Shown here one piece after another: positions 1 through 10,237 of a stretch of 64,000 nt of DNA (its first letter is position 1; every line of letters starts with the position of its first letter). Position numbers and translations under genes: made by a program. Below the pieces are notes generated by a model. That model worked only from the letters and a program-made list of their open reading frames with translations, searched no databases and was not told the origin of the DNA. The stretch comes from Diphasiastrum complanatum (lineage: Eukaryota; Streptophyta; Lycopodiopsida; Lycopodiales; Lycopodiaceae). The stretch spans positions 6,323,461 through 6,387,460 of the forward strand of contig CM055108.1 in assembly GCA_029204225.1 (NCBI GenBank), in the 5' to 3' direction.

Positions 1-665
1 CATTATCCATACCTGCATATAGCAATAGAGTAGAATACGTAGATAGAGGATATTGTGGAGTCATCGAGATAAGTGCTATTATAGGAGGCCATACTATCAT
101 TAAAATATTAGTAGACTTAGGATCTAGCATCAACTTAATGACTGAGAAAATGGCTAAGGAGTTAGGATTAGAAGACCTGATCCAGCCTACTACTCATCAT
201 GAAATTCATTTAGTAGATGCATCTTGATGCACACTAGTAGGAGAGCTGAGGGGTGTTAATGTAATTATAGAGACAGAGACTTTTCTCATGAATTTCTTTG
301 TTATAAACCCATTAGGTACGCCACCATACTCAATATTATTTGGAAGACCATGGTTATACCAGACATATGCTATTATAAATTGGTGCACCAAACAGATATT
401 CTTCCCAACCATTCTCACAACTAGTCCATTAGGAGGTCACCTTATGAGATGGGATGAGGAGATAGCAAGACCTACAGAATCCTGGATCAACTTCATAGAA
501 TGTTATGAAATAGACGAGGAAGAGGAAAATGAGTTTCCAGCATCTGAGTCAAGGGAAGTTCTGGGTAGAACTAGAGCAAGCCTGATTGAGGGAATGGTAG
601 ATAAGACTGATTCTGTAGAAATAATTTGTATAAACACCAGTCAGAAGAATGGGAAGAGTACATAA
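1..665 (+). pseudogene. Ty3/gypsy aspartic protease remnant
   Basis: The frame beginning near the window edge reads a retropepsin-type active site, ILVDLGSSINLM (about 105-140), which is the D-x-G-S motif of retroviral-type proteases with Leu in the variable position. An in-frame TGA at 225-227 interrupts it. The same frame resumes and runs to a TAA at 663-665, including a second protease-like block (FGRPWLYQTY, about 340-367) typical of plant gypsy proteases. The enzyme would cleave the element polyprotein in virus-like particles. The 5' part (gag) lies outside the window. The Tat/Athila-like assignment is inferred from the RT start that follows. Confidence 0.6.
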
Positions 666-835
666 TACTCCTTCAAAAGTATCAAAATGTATTTGCTTGG
701 TCAATGGAAGATTTAACTGGTATACCAGTTAAATGGGAAGAGCATAGAATAGACTTGATCTAGGGAGTTGTACCAGTTAGGCAAAGACAATACAGGTTAA
801 GTCCAAAGTATTCATTATTAGTGAAAGGTAAATTA
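665..835 (+). pseudogene. start of Ty3/gypsy reverse transcriptase, truncated
   Basis: A one-step frame change after the protease opens a frame reading LLQKYQNVFAWSMEDLTGIP, followed by an H-R-I-D-L block and P-V-R-Q-R-Q-Y-R. These are the usual residues leading into a Tat/Athila-type gypsy RT. A TAG at 761-763 interrupts it. The RT ends at about 835, before any palm motif. The same frame then continues without a stop into a lysine- and glutamate-rich coiled coil, so the catalytic RT, RNase H and integrase have been lost. An internal deletion is the simplest explanation. Confidence 0.55.
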
Positions 836-1320
836 GACAAGAAAGCTGGGAAGCAAGTACGACACTTTCATGCAGACCTTATTCAGAAGGATGAAGAGCT
901 GGAGTCAACAAAGTCAGAGTTGTTGCAGAAGAATAAGGAACTTGAAGAAGCTCAAATTGAGCTGACGATGAAAGACAGAGCCCTAGAAGAAGCCCAAGGC
1001 AGATTTGATGCCACTCTAGAGGCGCTGGAGGTGATGCAAGATCAATCCAATCAATTCGAGAGTGAAAATGCATTGCTCAAGCAGCAACTCCAGACCTTGC
1101 AAGCTTCATTATAGGAAGAGTGACAAGCTCGAGCGACCCTCCAAAGCACCAATAAGGAACTGGAAGATCAGCTGAAGGATGCCGAAGCTAGCCAAAAGCG
1201 CCAGAAGCAGCTGAAGGATGCCGAAGCTAGCCAGAAGCAGCTGCAAGATTTGGTTCTTCAATTGTAGAGTTCCACAGAGATGCTGAAGCAGGGGAATACG
1301 ATATACAAAAAGTAGACTAA
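821..1320 (+). pseudogene. coiled-coil ORF inside decayed gypsy element
   Basis: The frame encodes a strongly charged heptad-type region (blocks such as KSELLQKNKELEEAQIEL), predicted as a long coiled coil. A stop at 1112-1114 ends the open part. The frame continues past further stops with a short internal duplication of QLKDAEASQK (about 1170-1245). No catalytic motif is seen. Tat/Athila-type elements can carry extra ORFs, and a coiled-coil gag or accessory protein is possible. The coding strand is clear from heptad quality, but function is unknown. Confidence 0.45.
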
Positions 1321-1467
1321 GAAAGTCATTTTGTGACGAATCAGTGTTGAAGTCACTCTTGGAGCCTGCGTTTTCCATGGGAGATACATGATAGATCCAG
1401 TGGCTTGGAAGGTTATTCAAAAAAAAAAATTATCCAATCCTTCCAGCTATAGTATTTACAACCCCAA

Positions 1468-2370
1468 ATGGCTGAGTACGAGAAGCTGAAAGGTGAGGCA
1501 AAGTATAATTCAAGCCAGATCCAGACTTTTGAAGAAGAGTCGGCCCAGCACCATGACCAATCAATGCAGACAGATACAGCAACTACAGATACATCGAAAA
1601 AGGCCACTCAAACTGATCCAGTTTTCAGGCAAATACAGAAAGATCAATCAGTGCAGACCGATGCTGATGTTGCTAACAAGCCCAAACCAACTGCCAAAGC
1701 TGTAGCAGAAGTACCATCCACTGTTGCACCATTACTAGTAGTAGTGATTCCGCAGCAGAGCGAAGTTCCACCAAGTGGTAGTGTTAAAAGGAAAAACAAG
1801 GTAGTTCACTCACTGCTAAAGTCAGAATTTCAGACGTTCCAAGAAGAACTAACAAGCTTTTTACCTCCCTTATATAGTCCAAAACTCCAATGGAAAATGG
1901 ATTATCTCCTTTTACCAAAACTCCAATGGAGAATGGATTATCTCCTTTTACCAAAACTTTTTGGTTATACCAAAGAGCAATGGGAAAGTCCTTGGACTTT
2001 CGCCAACCTAGACAGTTTTTGGGCCAAACTAACAATGCACCAAAAAGGTGTCTTGGTCTTAGCCATTGTTCAGAATAAGTTCAATGCGCAGACTAACTAC
2101 ATTCATGTGGTTACATGATGTTTGTATATATACGTTTTAGAATACCTAAAGACATTCGAAAAGAATATTTTTCCTGTTCTGGACGAGTATGTGAATAAGC
2201 TAGAGACAATAAATATTTTTGATGTTAAAGAAATTGTTCCTAGTCCTACTCCCATCTCTCCCAAATTTTTAAGCCAACTTCTTTTCCCTAATCTGTGGGC
2301 AATCTACACAGATTGGAAAACTAGCTATTATCGATACTTGGAAGAAGTAAAAGCAAACAATTTACTTTGA
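1468..2370 (+). pseudogene. QTD-repeat protein of unknown function, one internal stop
   Basis: One frame runs 300 codons with a single TGA at 2116-2118. The N-terminal third carries three spaced motifs, SMQTD, KKATQTD and SVQTD. The middle holds a 36-bp tandem duplication (PKLQWKMDYLLL repeated as PKLQWRMDYLLL). The C-terminal part, after the stop, is hydrophobic and aromatic (FEKNIFPVLDEYVNKLE). A run of A near 1420-1428 lies between this frame and the upstream coiled-coil frame, suggesting a slippage frameshift and one ancestral ORF from about 820 to 2370. It sits between the RT remnant and the probable LTR, which fits a 3' accessory ORF of the gypsy element. I do not recognise the family. 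Confidence 0.4.
1879..1950 (+). repeat. 36-bp tandem duplication (two copies)
   Basis: The unit beginning CCAAAACTCCAATGGA occurs at 1879-1914 and 1915-1950, differing at one base (AAA/AGA), with a partial third copy at 1951-1958. It is in frame and duplicates 12 residues of the QTD-repeat ORF. Confidence 0.9.
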
Positions 2371-2797
2371 ACCACTAATTCAATAACCAAACCATATTAT
2401 ACATACATCCATGTAAATATCGCTTCTCTCATTTTCTAAAAGAAAAATCTATAGAATACTTATATGTAGCCCTATCACTAATTGTTCCTTATTCTGAGAT
2501 GTCTGAAATCCTGACTGAGAATAGTTGGTATGCTCACCTTGTGAACAATACACTAATTGATAACCCACTTGGACCATTGGGCAATAGAGGAATGGGTGGT
2601 TATCCAAACTTATCATTTCAAGAAGATTAGAAAACAATTACTTCCTCGCTACCAAAGGAATGACACTTGAACAAGTCAATGCAGGGAATGAAGCCTGAGC
2701 AAAGGCAATCTTCCACAGAAATCTAGCCACCAGAAAAAGACAACGAAGAATGTGAGCAGACTATTTGCGAGCCGCTGCACAGCTGAGGAAGGGAATA
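2371..2797 (+). other. gypsy 3' untranslated region and polypurine tract
   Basis: No ORF of note. The purine-rich stretch GAGGAAGGGAATA (2785-2797) immediately precedes a TGTGGAGG start, the layout of a polypurine tract next to a 3' LTR. It would prime plus-strand synthesis. Confidence 0.4.
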
Positions 2798-3300
2798 TGT
2801 GGAGGCCTATGATCCCACATTATCCAAATTAAATGTTTTATATTGTAAATTTTTGGATTTTGTACATGAAAATATGCTATAGTGAAGGCCTATTTGCATC
2901 TTGTCAATTCATTGTAATTAAGAACTCGCGACATTTTGGGCGACACATTATTTAATTCCACAACCGACACCTTAACGGTTGGTGATCGACGGTTAGGCCG
3001 ATGTTCGTCTCTATAAGGGCGACACTCAGAGCCATTATACATATGCAGAGATTCATCTATCAATAGAGAGAAGAGAGCCTGTTTCATAGCTTGTGCATTT
3101 CTTTCCTCTGTTATCTGTTACAGTTACACTTCTTATCAATTGAGTGAACACCCTATGAGTTAATCTGTAACCGATTTTGATAGACATATGTTTGCTACAT
3201 TCACTCTTCACTTGTACAGAATTTCAGATTTTCTCATGTGGATTTACAGGAGGCGACATATGGGAGCGACAACTCTAACTAATGTGTGCCGGGAAGTTAG
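2798..3300 (+). mobile_element. probable gypsy 3' LTR
   Basis: It begins TGTGGAGG directly after the polypurine tract. A TATA-like CTCTATAAGGGC lies at about 3010-3021, as expected for the U3/R boundary. No second LTR copy is present in the window, so the 3' border is a guess; the sequence remains LTR-like to about 3300. From there to 3780 I see no coding sequence I can assign. Confidence 0.4.
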
Positions 3301-3779
3301 TCGAAGCCTAAAATATAAATTTAAATAAAACCTCTTTTAATTCTGAATGAGCTATGTGTTAAGATAAAGAGCTTAATTGACGTTCTTCTTTGTTTGCTTT
3401 CTGTAATAAGAACTAATTCCTTGAGCTTGTTGAGAGGAATCAGAAGCCGAACAGATTCCATTGTGAAGGATCTTTTTGCTTGTTGTTGTCAGATTAATTT
3501 TCTTGCTGTGGTCCTAAGAGCCTGGAAGATAACGTACTCTTCTTACCTTCAAACCTTGACCAAATCGTTTCATCCTTGGTGTTTCTGGACGTCAATTTAC
3601 TCGATATCTTTGGATAACTAGATTTGTCATTGTAGTATCCTGTTTTGAATATTACATCCACCATGTATCCATCACATTTGTACACTTATCGATCTGAAAG
3701 AGGAGATTTCTCTCTCTCTTGGGGAATGATAAAACCTTTTATACTACTTAATTCACTGATTTTGTGGAAATCTATAATG

Positions 3780-4836
3780 ACTAGGCTACCACAATGATCA
3801 AGAAACGTGATTGGTTCGAGAACTTTTATCCAATACATGATGGGGACAAGGTCGCATAGGCCAATGGGGAGGAATGCCAAATCCAAGGTTTCAGCAGCGT
3901 ACCTGTGCAATTTTTCAATGGTAAGATTAAGAATATTCCCAATGTGATTAATGTTCCTGGACTCAAAAAGAGTTTGCTTTCTATTGGTGTGATGGCAAAT
4001 CAACATTTGGAGGTTGAATTTATCAAGGATGGATGTGTAATGAAGGTTATGGACCACAACTACAAAGTCGTGGCAAAAGGATATCGGGATAATAAATGTG
4101 GCCTTTACAAATTGGATGCTACAAAACTAAGAGAATATGGTTTAGACACTTCGACAACATCACAATCGGAATTGTGGCACAGAAGATTAGACCACTTGAA
4201 CTATGGGGTTCTAAGATTGATGGTGAAGCTGAAGATGGTGATTGGATTACCAACATTGCAAGACGATCATCATTCCATATGTGAAGGATGTGTTATGGGG
4301 AAGCATCACAGGGAGACATTCAAGAAAGGTGGAGCTGCTTGAGCCAAGAAACCACTTGAACTCATTCACAGTGACTTGTGCAGCCCAATGAAGACCATGT
4401 TGATGGGGAGAGCCTATTATTTTATGACTTTCATAGATGATTACTCCAAGAGGACATGGATATATTTCTTGAAGAAGAAATCAGACGCTTTTGCTCACTT
4501 CAAGAAAATCAAGGCTTTAGTGGAGAACCAACTGGATGCACGAATCAAAGTGCTTAGATCGGATAGAAGAGACGAATACAAATCAGATGATTTTGAAGAC
4601 TTTTGCGAGGAACATGGCATCAAAAGACAATTCACTTAATCACATACACCGCATATAGTAACTATGTAGTAGAAAGAAAGAATAGAACCGTTATGGAGAG
4701 TGCACACTCCATGATGAAGCAGATGGGCTTACCAAATTCTTTTTGGTTGGAAGTGTGCAATGTGGCAACCTTTTTACCAAATAGAAGTCCCATAGTTGCG
4801 GTTCCAAATGTAACTCCCAAAGAAGTGCTTATGTGA
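3780..4836 (+). pseudogene. Ty1/copia protease end, GAG-pre-integrase and integrase fragment
   Basis: The frame starts in the region just after the protease active site (RDWFENFYPIHDGDKV, about 3808). It passes VPGLKKSLLSIGV and the SELWHRRLDHLNYG block of the GAG-pre-integrase domain (3905-4342), then the C-x2-C of the integrase zinc-binding region. Integrase follows at 4343-4639 (HSDLCSPM, FIDDYSKRTWIYFLKKK, SDRRDEYKS) and 4603-4836 (ERKNRTVMESAHSMMK, NRSPIVAVPNVTP). Stops at 4340-4342 and 4637-4639 and a frame change break it. The second catalytic site reads SDRRDEY rather than the usual SDNGGEY, so it was probably dead even in frame. It ends abruptly at 4836 before RT and resembles the minus-strand copy at 24.0-25.4 kb. 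Confidence 0.8.
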
Positions 4837-5384
4837 ATGAAGTTTTATGACTATGTAGCATCCTCTTTAATACTACGACTTACTACAGTTTACTTTCGGT
4901 TCAAATCGGAACCTTATATTACATAATCCTCGAAAAAGTTACACAAACTATCGAAATACTTTATGGAAAGCTTGCTTGAACACCTCTAATACCTTGTAAA
5001 AACATTGGAAATCACTTACTAATAATTTAAGCACGTCTATCCAAAGCAATGTTCCCATACCATGGTTGATGTTTAATTTATGTATAGCATGGTTTTGTTC
5101 AGAAACAATTATACAATCAATCATGGCAAAACTTGATCTTACCCTAATAAGTATTACTTTAGACTTTTGGTGAGATACAACTGGAAAGCATGGATATGCT
5201 CAGGAGTATGAACAGCAGTGTGTGACGCGCCTTGCTCTATAAGGATCACTTGGGTTAGCATAGCATGGATTTGCTCTAGTACCAGCACATGTATCCACAC
5301 CAAGTCTTTTGGCTAAGCAAAACGAAAACGGGTTAAACTTTTTCATATTTTGTGCATAACTAAAAATGAACTGATATGGACCAA
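4837..5384. other. unassigned intergenic sequence
   Basis: No ORF, RNA gene or repeat that I can name. It is AT-rich, with a CTATAAGG element near 5237 that may belong to the repeat A unit that follows. Confidence 0.5.
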
Positions 5385-5720
5385 TTGACCTAAGCTGATC
5401 AGCATGGCACTCGCCCTGATACGGTGATATAATGGCTTGGCCTATTACTAAAACAATGTTTGCTTGGGAAGACTGGACTATATTTCAAATTGCTATTCAA
5501 AACTGCTAAGTAGTATAACTCCTTTTGGACATGAATAACAACTGACGTTCAGCTATGACACCTGTCTTCCTCATGTAACTAATTTGTGTGGTTTTGTTGT
5601 GTGGTATGGTGGCAGGTATCAGCTAGATGTCTTGAAAGTGGTTATGCTTTGTGGTGCTTTTTAGTACTGTATTTTACTTTTTAGCTATTATTGGAGTTAC
5701 AAATAGGGGGTTTCATGTAT
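5385..5720 (+). repeat. repeat A, copy 1
   Basis: It matches 40350-40740 and, on the minus strand, 43798-44190. Shared landmarks in order: CTGATACGGTG, ACATGAATAACAACTGAC, ACACCTGTCTTCCTCA, GGTGGCAGGTA, GATGTCTTGA, TTTTAGCTAT. Unlike the other two copies it is not followed by a CT array. The GGTGGCAG looks like a splice acceptor and the sequence after it reads YQLDVL, hinting at a captured exon. Confidence 0.75.
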
Positions 5721-6100
5721 TTAATTAGTAACATGCCCCATTCCATGAGTAATGTACAACTTACAACAACATTAGTGCTTAGCCAAAGGGGAAAAATAGG
5801 CATTGCTCTTCAACAAATAGATCCCAATCTAGGTGGATGGATTGTGAATCTCATGTATCCACAAGATTCAAAATCAAAATCTCCACAGTTTTAAATTGAA
5901 ATACTTCGAGAATTCTCTTTAAAGACATAGGAGTTTAGGGCTTATGAATCTAGGAAAAGGGGTAGGGGACTTAGGGTCTAGTGCAAGTATCGTGAATAAG
6001 GGGTTAGGATTTATGAACTTGGGTTTTGCTTAGTTTAGGTTCTTTTTATTTTTGCAAATTTCAATTAACAATGTTATTTTTATAATGTTTTGCCATAGAG
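5721..6100. other. unassigned intergenic sequence
   Basis: No supported feature. The short ORF crossing 5691-5894 has no recognisable motif. Confidence 0.5.
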
Positions 6101-6149
6101 ATCCCATAAGAAAGTTACCTTCTTTGATTTGTGTTTTGTCTTTGGACAA

Positions 6150-6478
6150 TTTGTCCCTCAACATTCTAACTTTTATCACCCTATAATCTTACCACCCTAT
6201 GCACTTCTTGTACCATCATCTTACCACCCGATATATCCCTCGGAACAGGTTTATCCTCAGCAATCTTTCTCGAGAGTCCCTCGGTATTCCCCTCAAAAAA
6301 CACATTCTATAAACAACACCAAAATGGTATGGGGATACCTCAGGAACTGATGCAATTATTGAGATTCTGCTAGCGAGGTATACATCATTGGACATACCGA
6401 GGTTCAAGGACCTTTTTTTTTTTTTGCTTCAAAAAATCCTCGGTAATAGGGTCGAAAAACCTCCAAAATGTTGTAGTG
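6150..6478. mobile_element. CACTA (En/Spm) transposon terminus
   Basis: The block ends with CCAAAATGTTGTAGTG (6463-6478); its complement starts CACTACAACATTTTGG, the signature of a CACTA terminal inverted repeat. Short subterminal repeats built on CTCGG/CCGAG precede it (CCCTCGGAAC, CCCTCGGTAT, TACCGAGG, CCTCGGTAAT), typical transposase-binding repeats. The opposite CACTACAA end is not found upstream, so this is a truncated or solo end. The next 3 bases, AGC, would be the target-site copy. Confidence 0.6.
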
Positions 6479-6479
6479 A

Positions 6480-6998
6480 GCGTTCATTAAAGAATCGGCC
6501 AAGAGTCATAATGTAAATCTTCAAGATTTTGAGTTGACAATGACGAACCATTTGCAAAAGTCAACCATATCAATTTTATAAGAATTGTGAGAGATTCAAC
6601 TAGTTTAATCATATTTGCTACATTTCTATATTTGAAAAATTGAGGCCAAATTTATATTAGACTTAGCGTTTGACTTTTCAAAGTCAATTAGTCTAAAATG
6701 AAATTTGAATAAACACTTTTGGAAAGACTTGTGTTATCTTACAATTCTATGTGTAGAATGATCTATATTTGTAATTTTCAGGTTCACATGTGTGAAATAC
6801 AGTAGCTTGCTGGTTTTGTACAGACAACAATAGTACTTTATGTTTTGATACATGTTTGATCAAGCTCTATTAGAGTTTGCATTCTATTTTGTCTGTAGAT
6901 GCTGATTTTTCTACATTGGCAAGATTGGTGGAGTAGCTTGTTTTGTAACCAAAGACCTTTAGATGATTTGGATCTGAATTGATCCCAAATCTTTCACA
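6480..6998 (+). mobile_element. copia 5' LTR (left border uncertain)
   Basis: The sequence ending CTTTCACA at 6998 is directly followed by a tRNA-iMet primer-binding site, which fixes the LTR 3' end. The left border must lie right of the CACTA end at 6478. No second LTR copy is in the window to align, so the start is only bounded. Confidence 0.5.
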
Positions 6999-7010
6999 TG
7001 GTATCAAAGC
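6999..7010 (+). promoter_or_regulatory. primer-binding site, initiator tRNA-Met
   Basis: TGGTATCAAAGC matches the copia consensus TGGTATCAGAGC at 11 of 12 positions and abuts the LTR end. Confidence 0.8.
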
Positions 7011-7594
7011 TTGTGTTTCAAGTTATGAAGGAGGAAATCATATCCATCGATTATTTGGTGAAGGTATAAGGCTAGAGCATGCTAGAGAAGATTCTACACC
7101 AAAATCGAGTTTCTTGCATTTGTAGATTTGATCTTTTGTAGATCAAAACCCTATATAGAGTTATATACTTGATAAATTTTGATTTTTGAATTCACATGTT
7201 GGATTGAGCCTATTTTTGGATCATTGAATCAACCTAAGTGGTGGCTAATAGCTTGCATATCAATTTTCAGCATTTGCATGTAGATCTTGAAATATTCAAT
7301 TTTTTGTGATTTTGTCAAAACCCTAATTTTGATTGGATCTCTAGATAGTGAGGTTTCTGGACTTCATTTGAGTGTGTTTCAATCTTAGGAAGTGGTAAGA
7401 GTCATTAGATTGAGGATAGATCATAGGTTGATCAAGATTTCATGATTCTATGTGTTGATTTGCTTGGTATAAGTGCTAGAAGAGAATTGAGTATTTCAAA
7501 TCTTTGTGATTTATCTTTGAAAACATTTGTTGTTGTTCAAAGGAGTGCTTTGTGCATTAAAATAGATTGAAAGAGAAGATCAGGTCATTGCTAC
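7011..7594 (+). other. copia untranslated leader
   Basis: Non-coding stretch between the PBS and the gag ATG. No ORF longer than about 60 codons and no other motif. Confidence 0.5.
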
Positions 7595-8662
7595 ATGGCA
7601 ACATCAAGTGGAGTCATGTTGGAAGCCAATGATAGGCTTACCTCAAGTAACTATTTATTGTGGAAGGTGAGGATGGAATCACTTCTTGAGATGAATGATG
7701 TTTTGGATATTGTTGTAGGTTTGGAGGAGATACCAGCAGCACAACAAGATCAAATGAGGTATGATAAGAGGGCCAAAAGGTCTCTACACATGATCAAGAT
7801 GAATGTTACCAATGAGCTTCTCAAGGAGGTTGGTAAGAGTACTTCATCTAAGGATGCTTGGGATTCATTGAAGAAGCTTTATGAATCCAAGTCTACTTCT
7901 AGAGTGTTGACTCTAAGAAGGCAAATCTTTTCTTGTTTGCAAAAGAGTGAAGAAAGTCCCAATACTTTTATTTTGAGGATGAAAGCATTGAATGATGAGT
8001 TGGCTTGCATTGATGAGAGCAAAGGAGAGCTCGTTCAAGTTACTCTTAATGGATTGTTGAATGCTCATGCTAACATTGTTCAAAGTATTGCTATTCAAAA
8101 GACTTTGCCAAGTTTGATGGATCTTCAAGAGATCTTGATCAATGAAGAATATAGGCTTCAAGCAAGAGCTGGATCTACATCGACACTTCCAGAAGAGGCT
8201 ATGTTCACAAAGGGCAAATTCAAGGGCAAAAGCAAAAGTAAGTGGTCTAAAGGGCAAGATCAAGGGGAGACTTCTTCAAATGGAAAAAATAAGGATAGAT
8301 CAAAGCTCAAGTGCTTCTATTGTGGCATCCAAGGACAATTTGCAAGTGAGTGCTACAAGAAGAAGAGAGATCAAGGAGACAAACAAGGTAATCTTACCCT
8401 TGATGAGGATGGTTTGGATGTTCAAGATGCAAATGATGATGCTTTTGTGATGTCTTTATTTATGCTTGCTAATGATGGAGATCTAGATCCATGGTGGATT
8501 GATGGTGGAGCAAGTTCACACATGACTTTTCACAAAGAGTATTTCACTTCTTTGTTGGCATATGAAGATGACAAGAGGGTGATCTACACTACCAATGATG
8601 GTGAGTGTGCAATCACAGGGATTGGCCCAATTTCTATTTCTCTCTCTACAAATGTTATGTAA
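7595..8662 (+). CDS. gag: copia Gag plus protease active-site region
   Basis: A 355-residue ORF. The N-terminal half is the UBN2-type copia gag domain (NYLLWKVRMESLL near residue 19; LKKLYESKSTSRVLTLRRQI near residue 90). A basic linker and a CCHC knuckle follow, CFYCGIQGQFASEC, about residue 242. The knuckle histidine is replaced by Gln, so zinc and RNA binding may be impaired. The protease site reads PWWIDGGASSHMT near residue 300, with Gly where the usual motif has Ser (DSGAS). The ATG follows a normal-length leader. The ORF ends at 8660-8662, soon after the protease start, where about half a kilobase (pre-integrase and integrase N-terminus) is missing. It is closely related to the minus-strand copy at 34-36.4 kb. 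Confidence 0.85.
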   Translation: MATSSGVMLEANDRLTSSNYLLWKVRMESLLEMNDVLDIVVGLEEIPAAQQDQMRYDKRAKRSLHMIKMNVTNELLKEVGKSTSSKDAWDSLKKLYESKSTSRVLTLRRQIFSCLQKSEESPNTFILRMKALNDELACIDESKGELVQVTLNGLLNAHANIVQSIAIQKTLPSLMDLQEILINEEYRLQARAGSTSTLPEEAMFTKGKFKGKSKSKWSKGQDQGETSSNGKNKDRSKLKCFYCGIQGQFASECYKKKRDQGDKQGNLTLDEDGLDVQDANDDAFVMSLFMLANDGDLDPWWIDGGASSHMTFHKEYFTSLLAYEDDKRVIYTTNDGECAITGIGPISISLSTNVM

Positions 8663-9437
8663 CTTTCATTCATGATTTTTAGTATATTTTGTTGGATCTA
8701 TCTACTAAAGAGCAAAGATAAAGTGTATGATGTCTTTGTTAAATTCAAGAATGCAAGGGAGAACCAATTTTTCACAAAGATCAAGTTCTTAAGGAGTGAC
8801 AATGGTGGTGAGTACATATCTACCAAGTTCAAGGCCTTTTGTGATGAGCAGGAGATCAAGAGGGAGTATACAAGACGAAGGACCCCACAACAAAATGGAG
8901 TGGCTGAAAGGAAGAATAGGACTTTATGTGAAAGTGCTAAATCCATGAGGTTAAGTGTAAATATTGATAGACCATTTTGGGATCAAGCTTTGTTGTGTGC
9001 CAATTTCTTGTGCAATAGGTGGCCGAGTGCTATTTTGGATGGATGGACACCTTTTGAGATGCTATTCAAGAGGAGGCTCAAGGAAAGGTATTTTTGTTGG
9101 ATATAGTGAGGTGACTAAAGCCTACAAGGTTTACATTCCTTCTACTAACAAAGTGATTGCTGGTAGAGATGTCATTTTTTATGAGGGAAACATTCCAAAA
9201 GTGTCTTCAAGCATTATTGATGATGATGTGGATGGATCTAACATTCTTGATGTTGATGTAAAGGATTCTACTTTAGATGGTGATGATGATGGACCTTCAT
9301 CAAGTCAAAAGCCAAGGAGAACATCAAGGGAAAGACAATTACCATTAAAGAAAATATGGGCCCAAAGAGGGCCCTATAACAAATGCCATGTAGGTTCTAA
9401 CTTCTTTAGACATCTACCTACACTACTTTCCATGTAA
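8663..9437 (+). pseudogene. copia integrase core and RT-linker remnant
   Basis: The frame 8672-9106 resumes inside the integrase core with KFKNARENQFFTKIKFLRSD, then NGGEY and PQQNGVAERKNRTLCESAKS. These hold the second Asp and the Glu of the D,D-35-E triad; the first Asp is missing. A second frame (9090-9351) reads GIFVGYSEVTKAYKVYIPST and the acidic linker ending SSQKPRRTSRERQLPLKK. Homology stops near 9351, before RT, and the remaining codons to 9437 are unrelated. With the gag ORF this makes one internally deleted element lacking RT and RNase H. Confidence 0.75.
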
Positions 9438-9784
9438 ATGAATGCACCTTAGATTAGTCACATCAGACTTCACTGGTGTTTAGCCACAGTTAAAGTATAA
9501 TTTTTCAAAATGCTGAAATATTCCCTAGTTGGGAACCCTCAAAAATTTGCATTAGGAGTGACATTCTAGAAACAAAGCCTATGCTATCTCTATCTCCAAG
9601 GTCAAACAAGTGTTTAGCGCCATCTCTATCTCCAGTGTCGTTAGCGCCATCTCCAGCTTTGTTATTGTCATTGTGTTGTTTGTTACTATACTATTGTACT
9701 GATGACAAAGCTTTATCATCTTCATGTGGATCTGTCACCAAAATATGCTCCGCTCAGGACAAGAAATTAAAAGCAACCCAAATT
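9438..9784 (+). other. boundary region upstream of transposase-like gene
   Basis: The frame from 9581 to 9796 is open and in the same frame as the downstream ORF, separated by one TAA at 9794-9796. It encodes a Ser/Pro/Leu-rich N-terminus then DKALSSSCGSVTKICSAQDK. It may be an upstream exon of the transposase-like gene or chance; nothing similar precedes the 14.5 kb paralogue. Confidence 0.3.
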
Positions 9785-9796
9785 GTCAACTTCTAA

Positions 9797-10237
9797 TATG
9801 ATCCGATACAGGGAGGAAAAGCTAAAGCATGTAGATTTATGGTCATCAGGACATTGTATCCTTTTGATTCATGCTCATTGCAACATCCGTATTTTCATTC
9901 AGTGAGTCAATTAATAATCTTTATGTGTCATGGCAAAAATGACCTTTTGGGTTATTGTGAGAATTTGATGCTCTATGGGAATGCACATTCAATGCAAAGA
10001 ATACATTATTTGGAAGAGGAATCAAGGAAAATATCAAAGGAGTGTGAAGAAAAGTCTACAAAGTTGAAAACTTGTTTGGAAGAAAATGAGATGTTCAAGA
10101 AGGAGATCCAAAGGTTGAAATCTTCTTTGCATCATTTTACAACTAGTAATGATGAGATAAAAATTGCATTCCAATCCATGCGTATCTCATATTTGTCTCT
10201 TGTTAAAGATATGGATGTGCTCAACAGAAAGGTCTGA
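9797..10237 (+). pseudogene. N-terminal module of transposase-like gene, copy 1
   Basis: The frame encodes YDPIQGGKAKACRF, then TLYPFDSCSLQHPYFHSVSQ and GKNDLLGYCENLMLYGNA. A coiled coil follows (ECEEKSTKLKTCLEENEMFK). The segment TLYPFD through LLGYCE is clearly homologous to LYPLD through LLGYCE at 14.65-14.75 kb, so this is a repeated family. After 10237 a frame change is needed to stay coding. It lies 5' of, and on the same strand as, the 10.4-12.05 kb exons and probably belongs to the same gene. Function unknown; a sequence-recognition or dimerisation role is a guess. Confidence 0.5.

Noticed and set aside
3010-3025. Similarity of the gypsy LTR TATA region to the expansin TATA region (TATAAGGGCG.CACT)
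   Set aside because: Only about 14 bp match with unrelated flanks; no evidence that the expansin promoter comes from an LTR.
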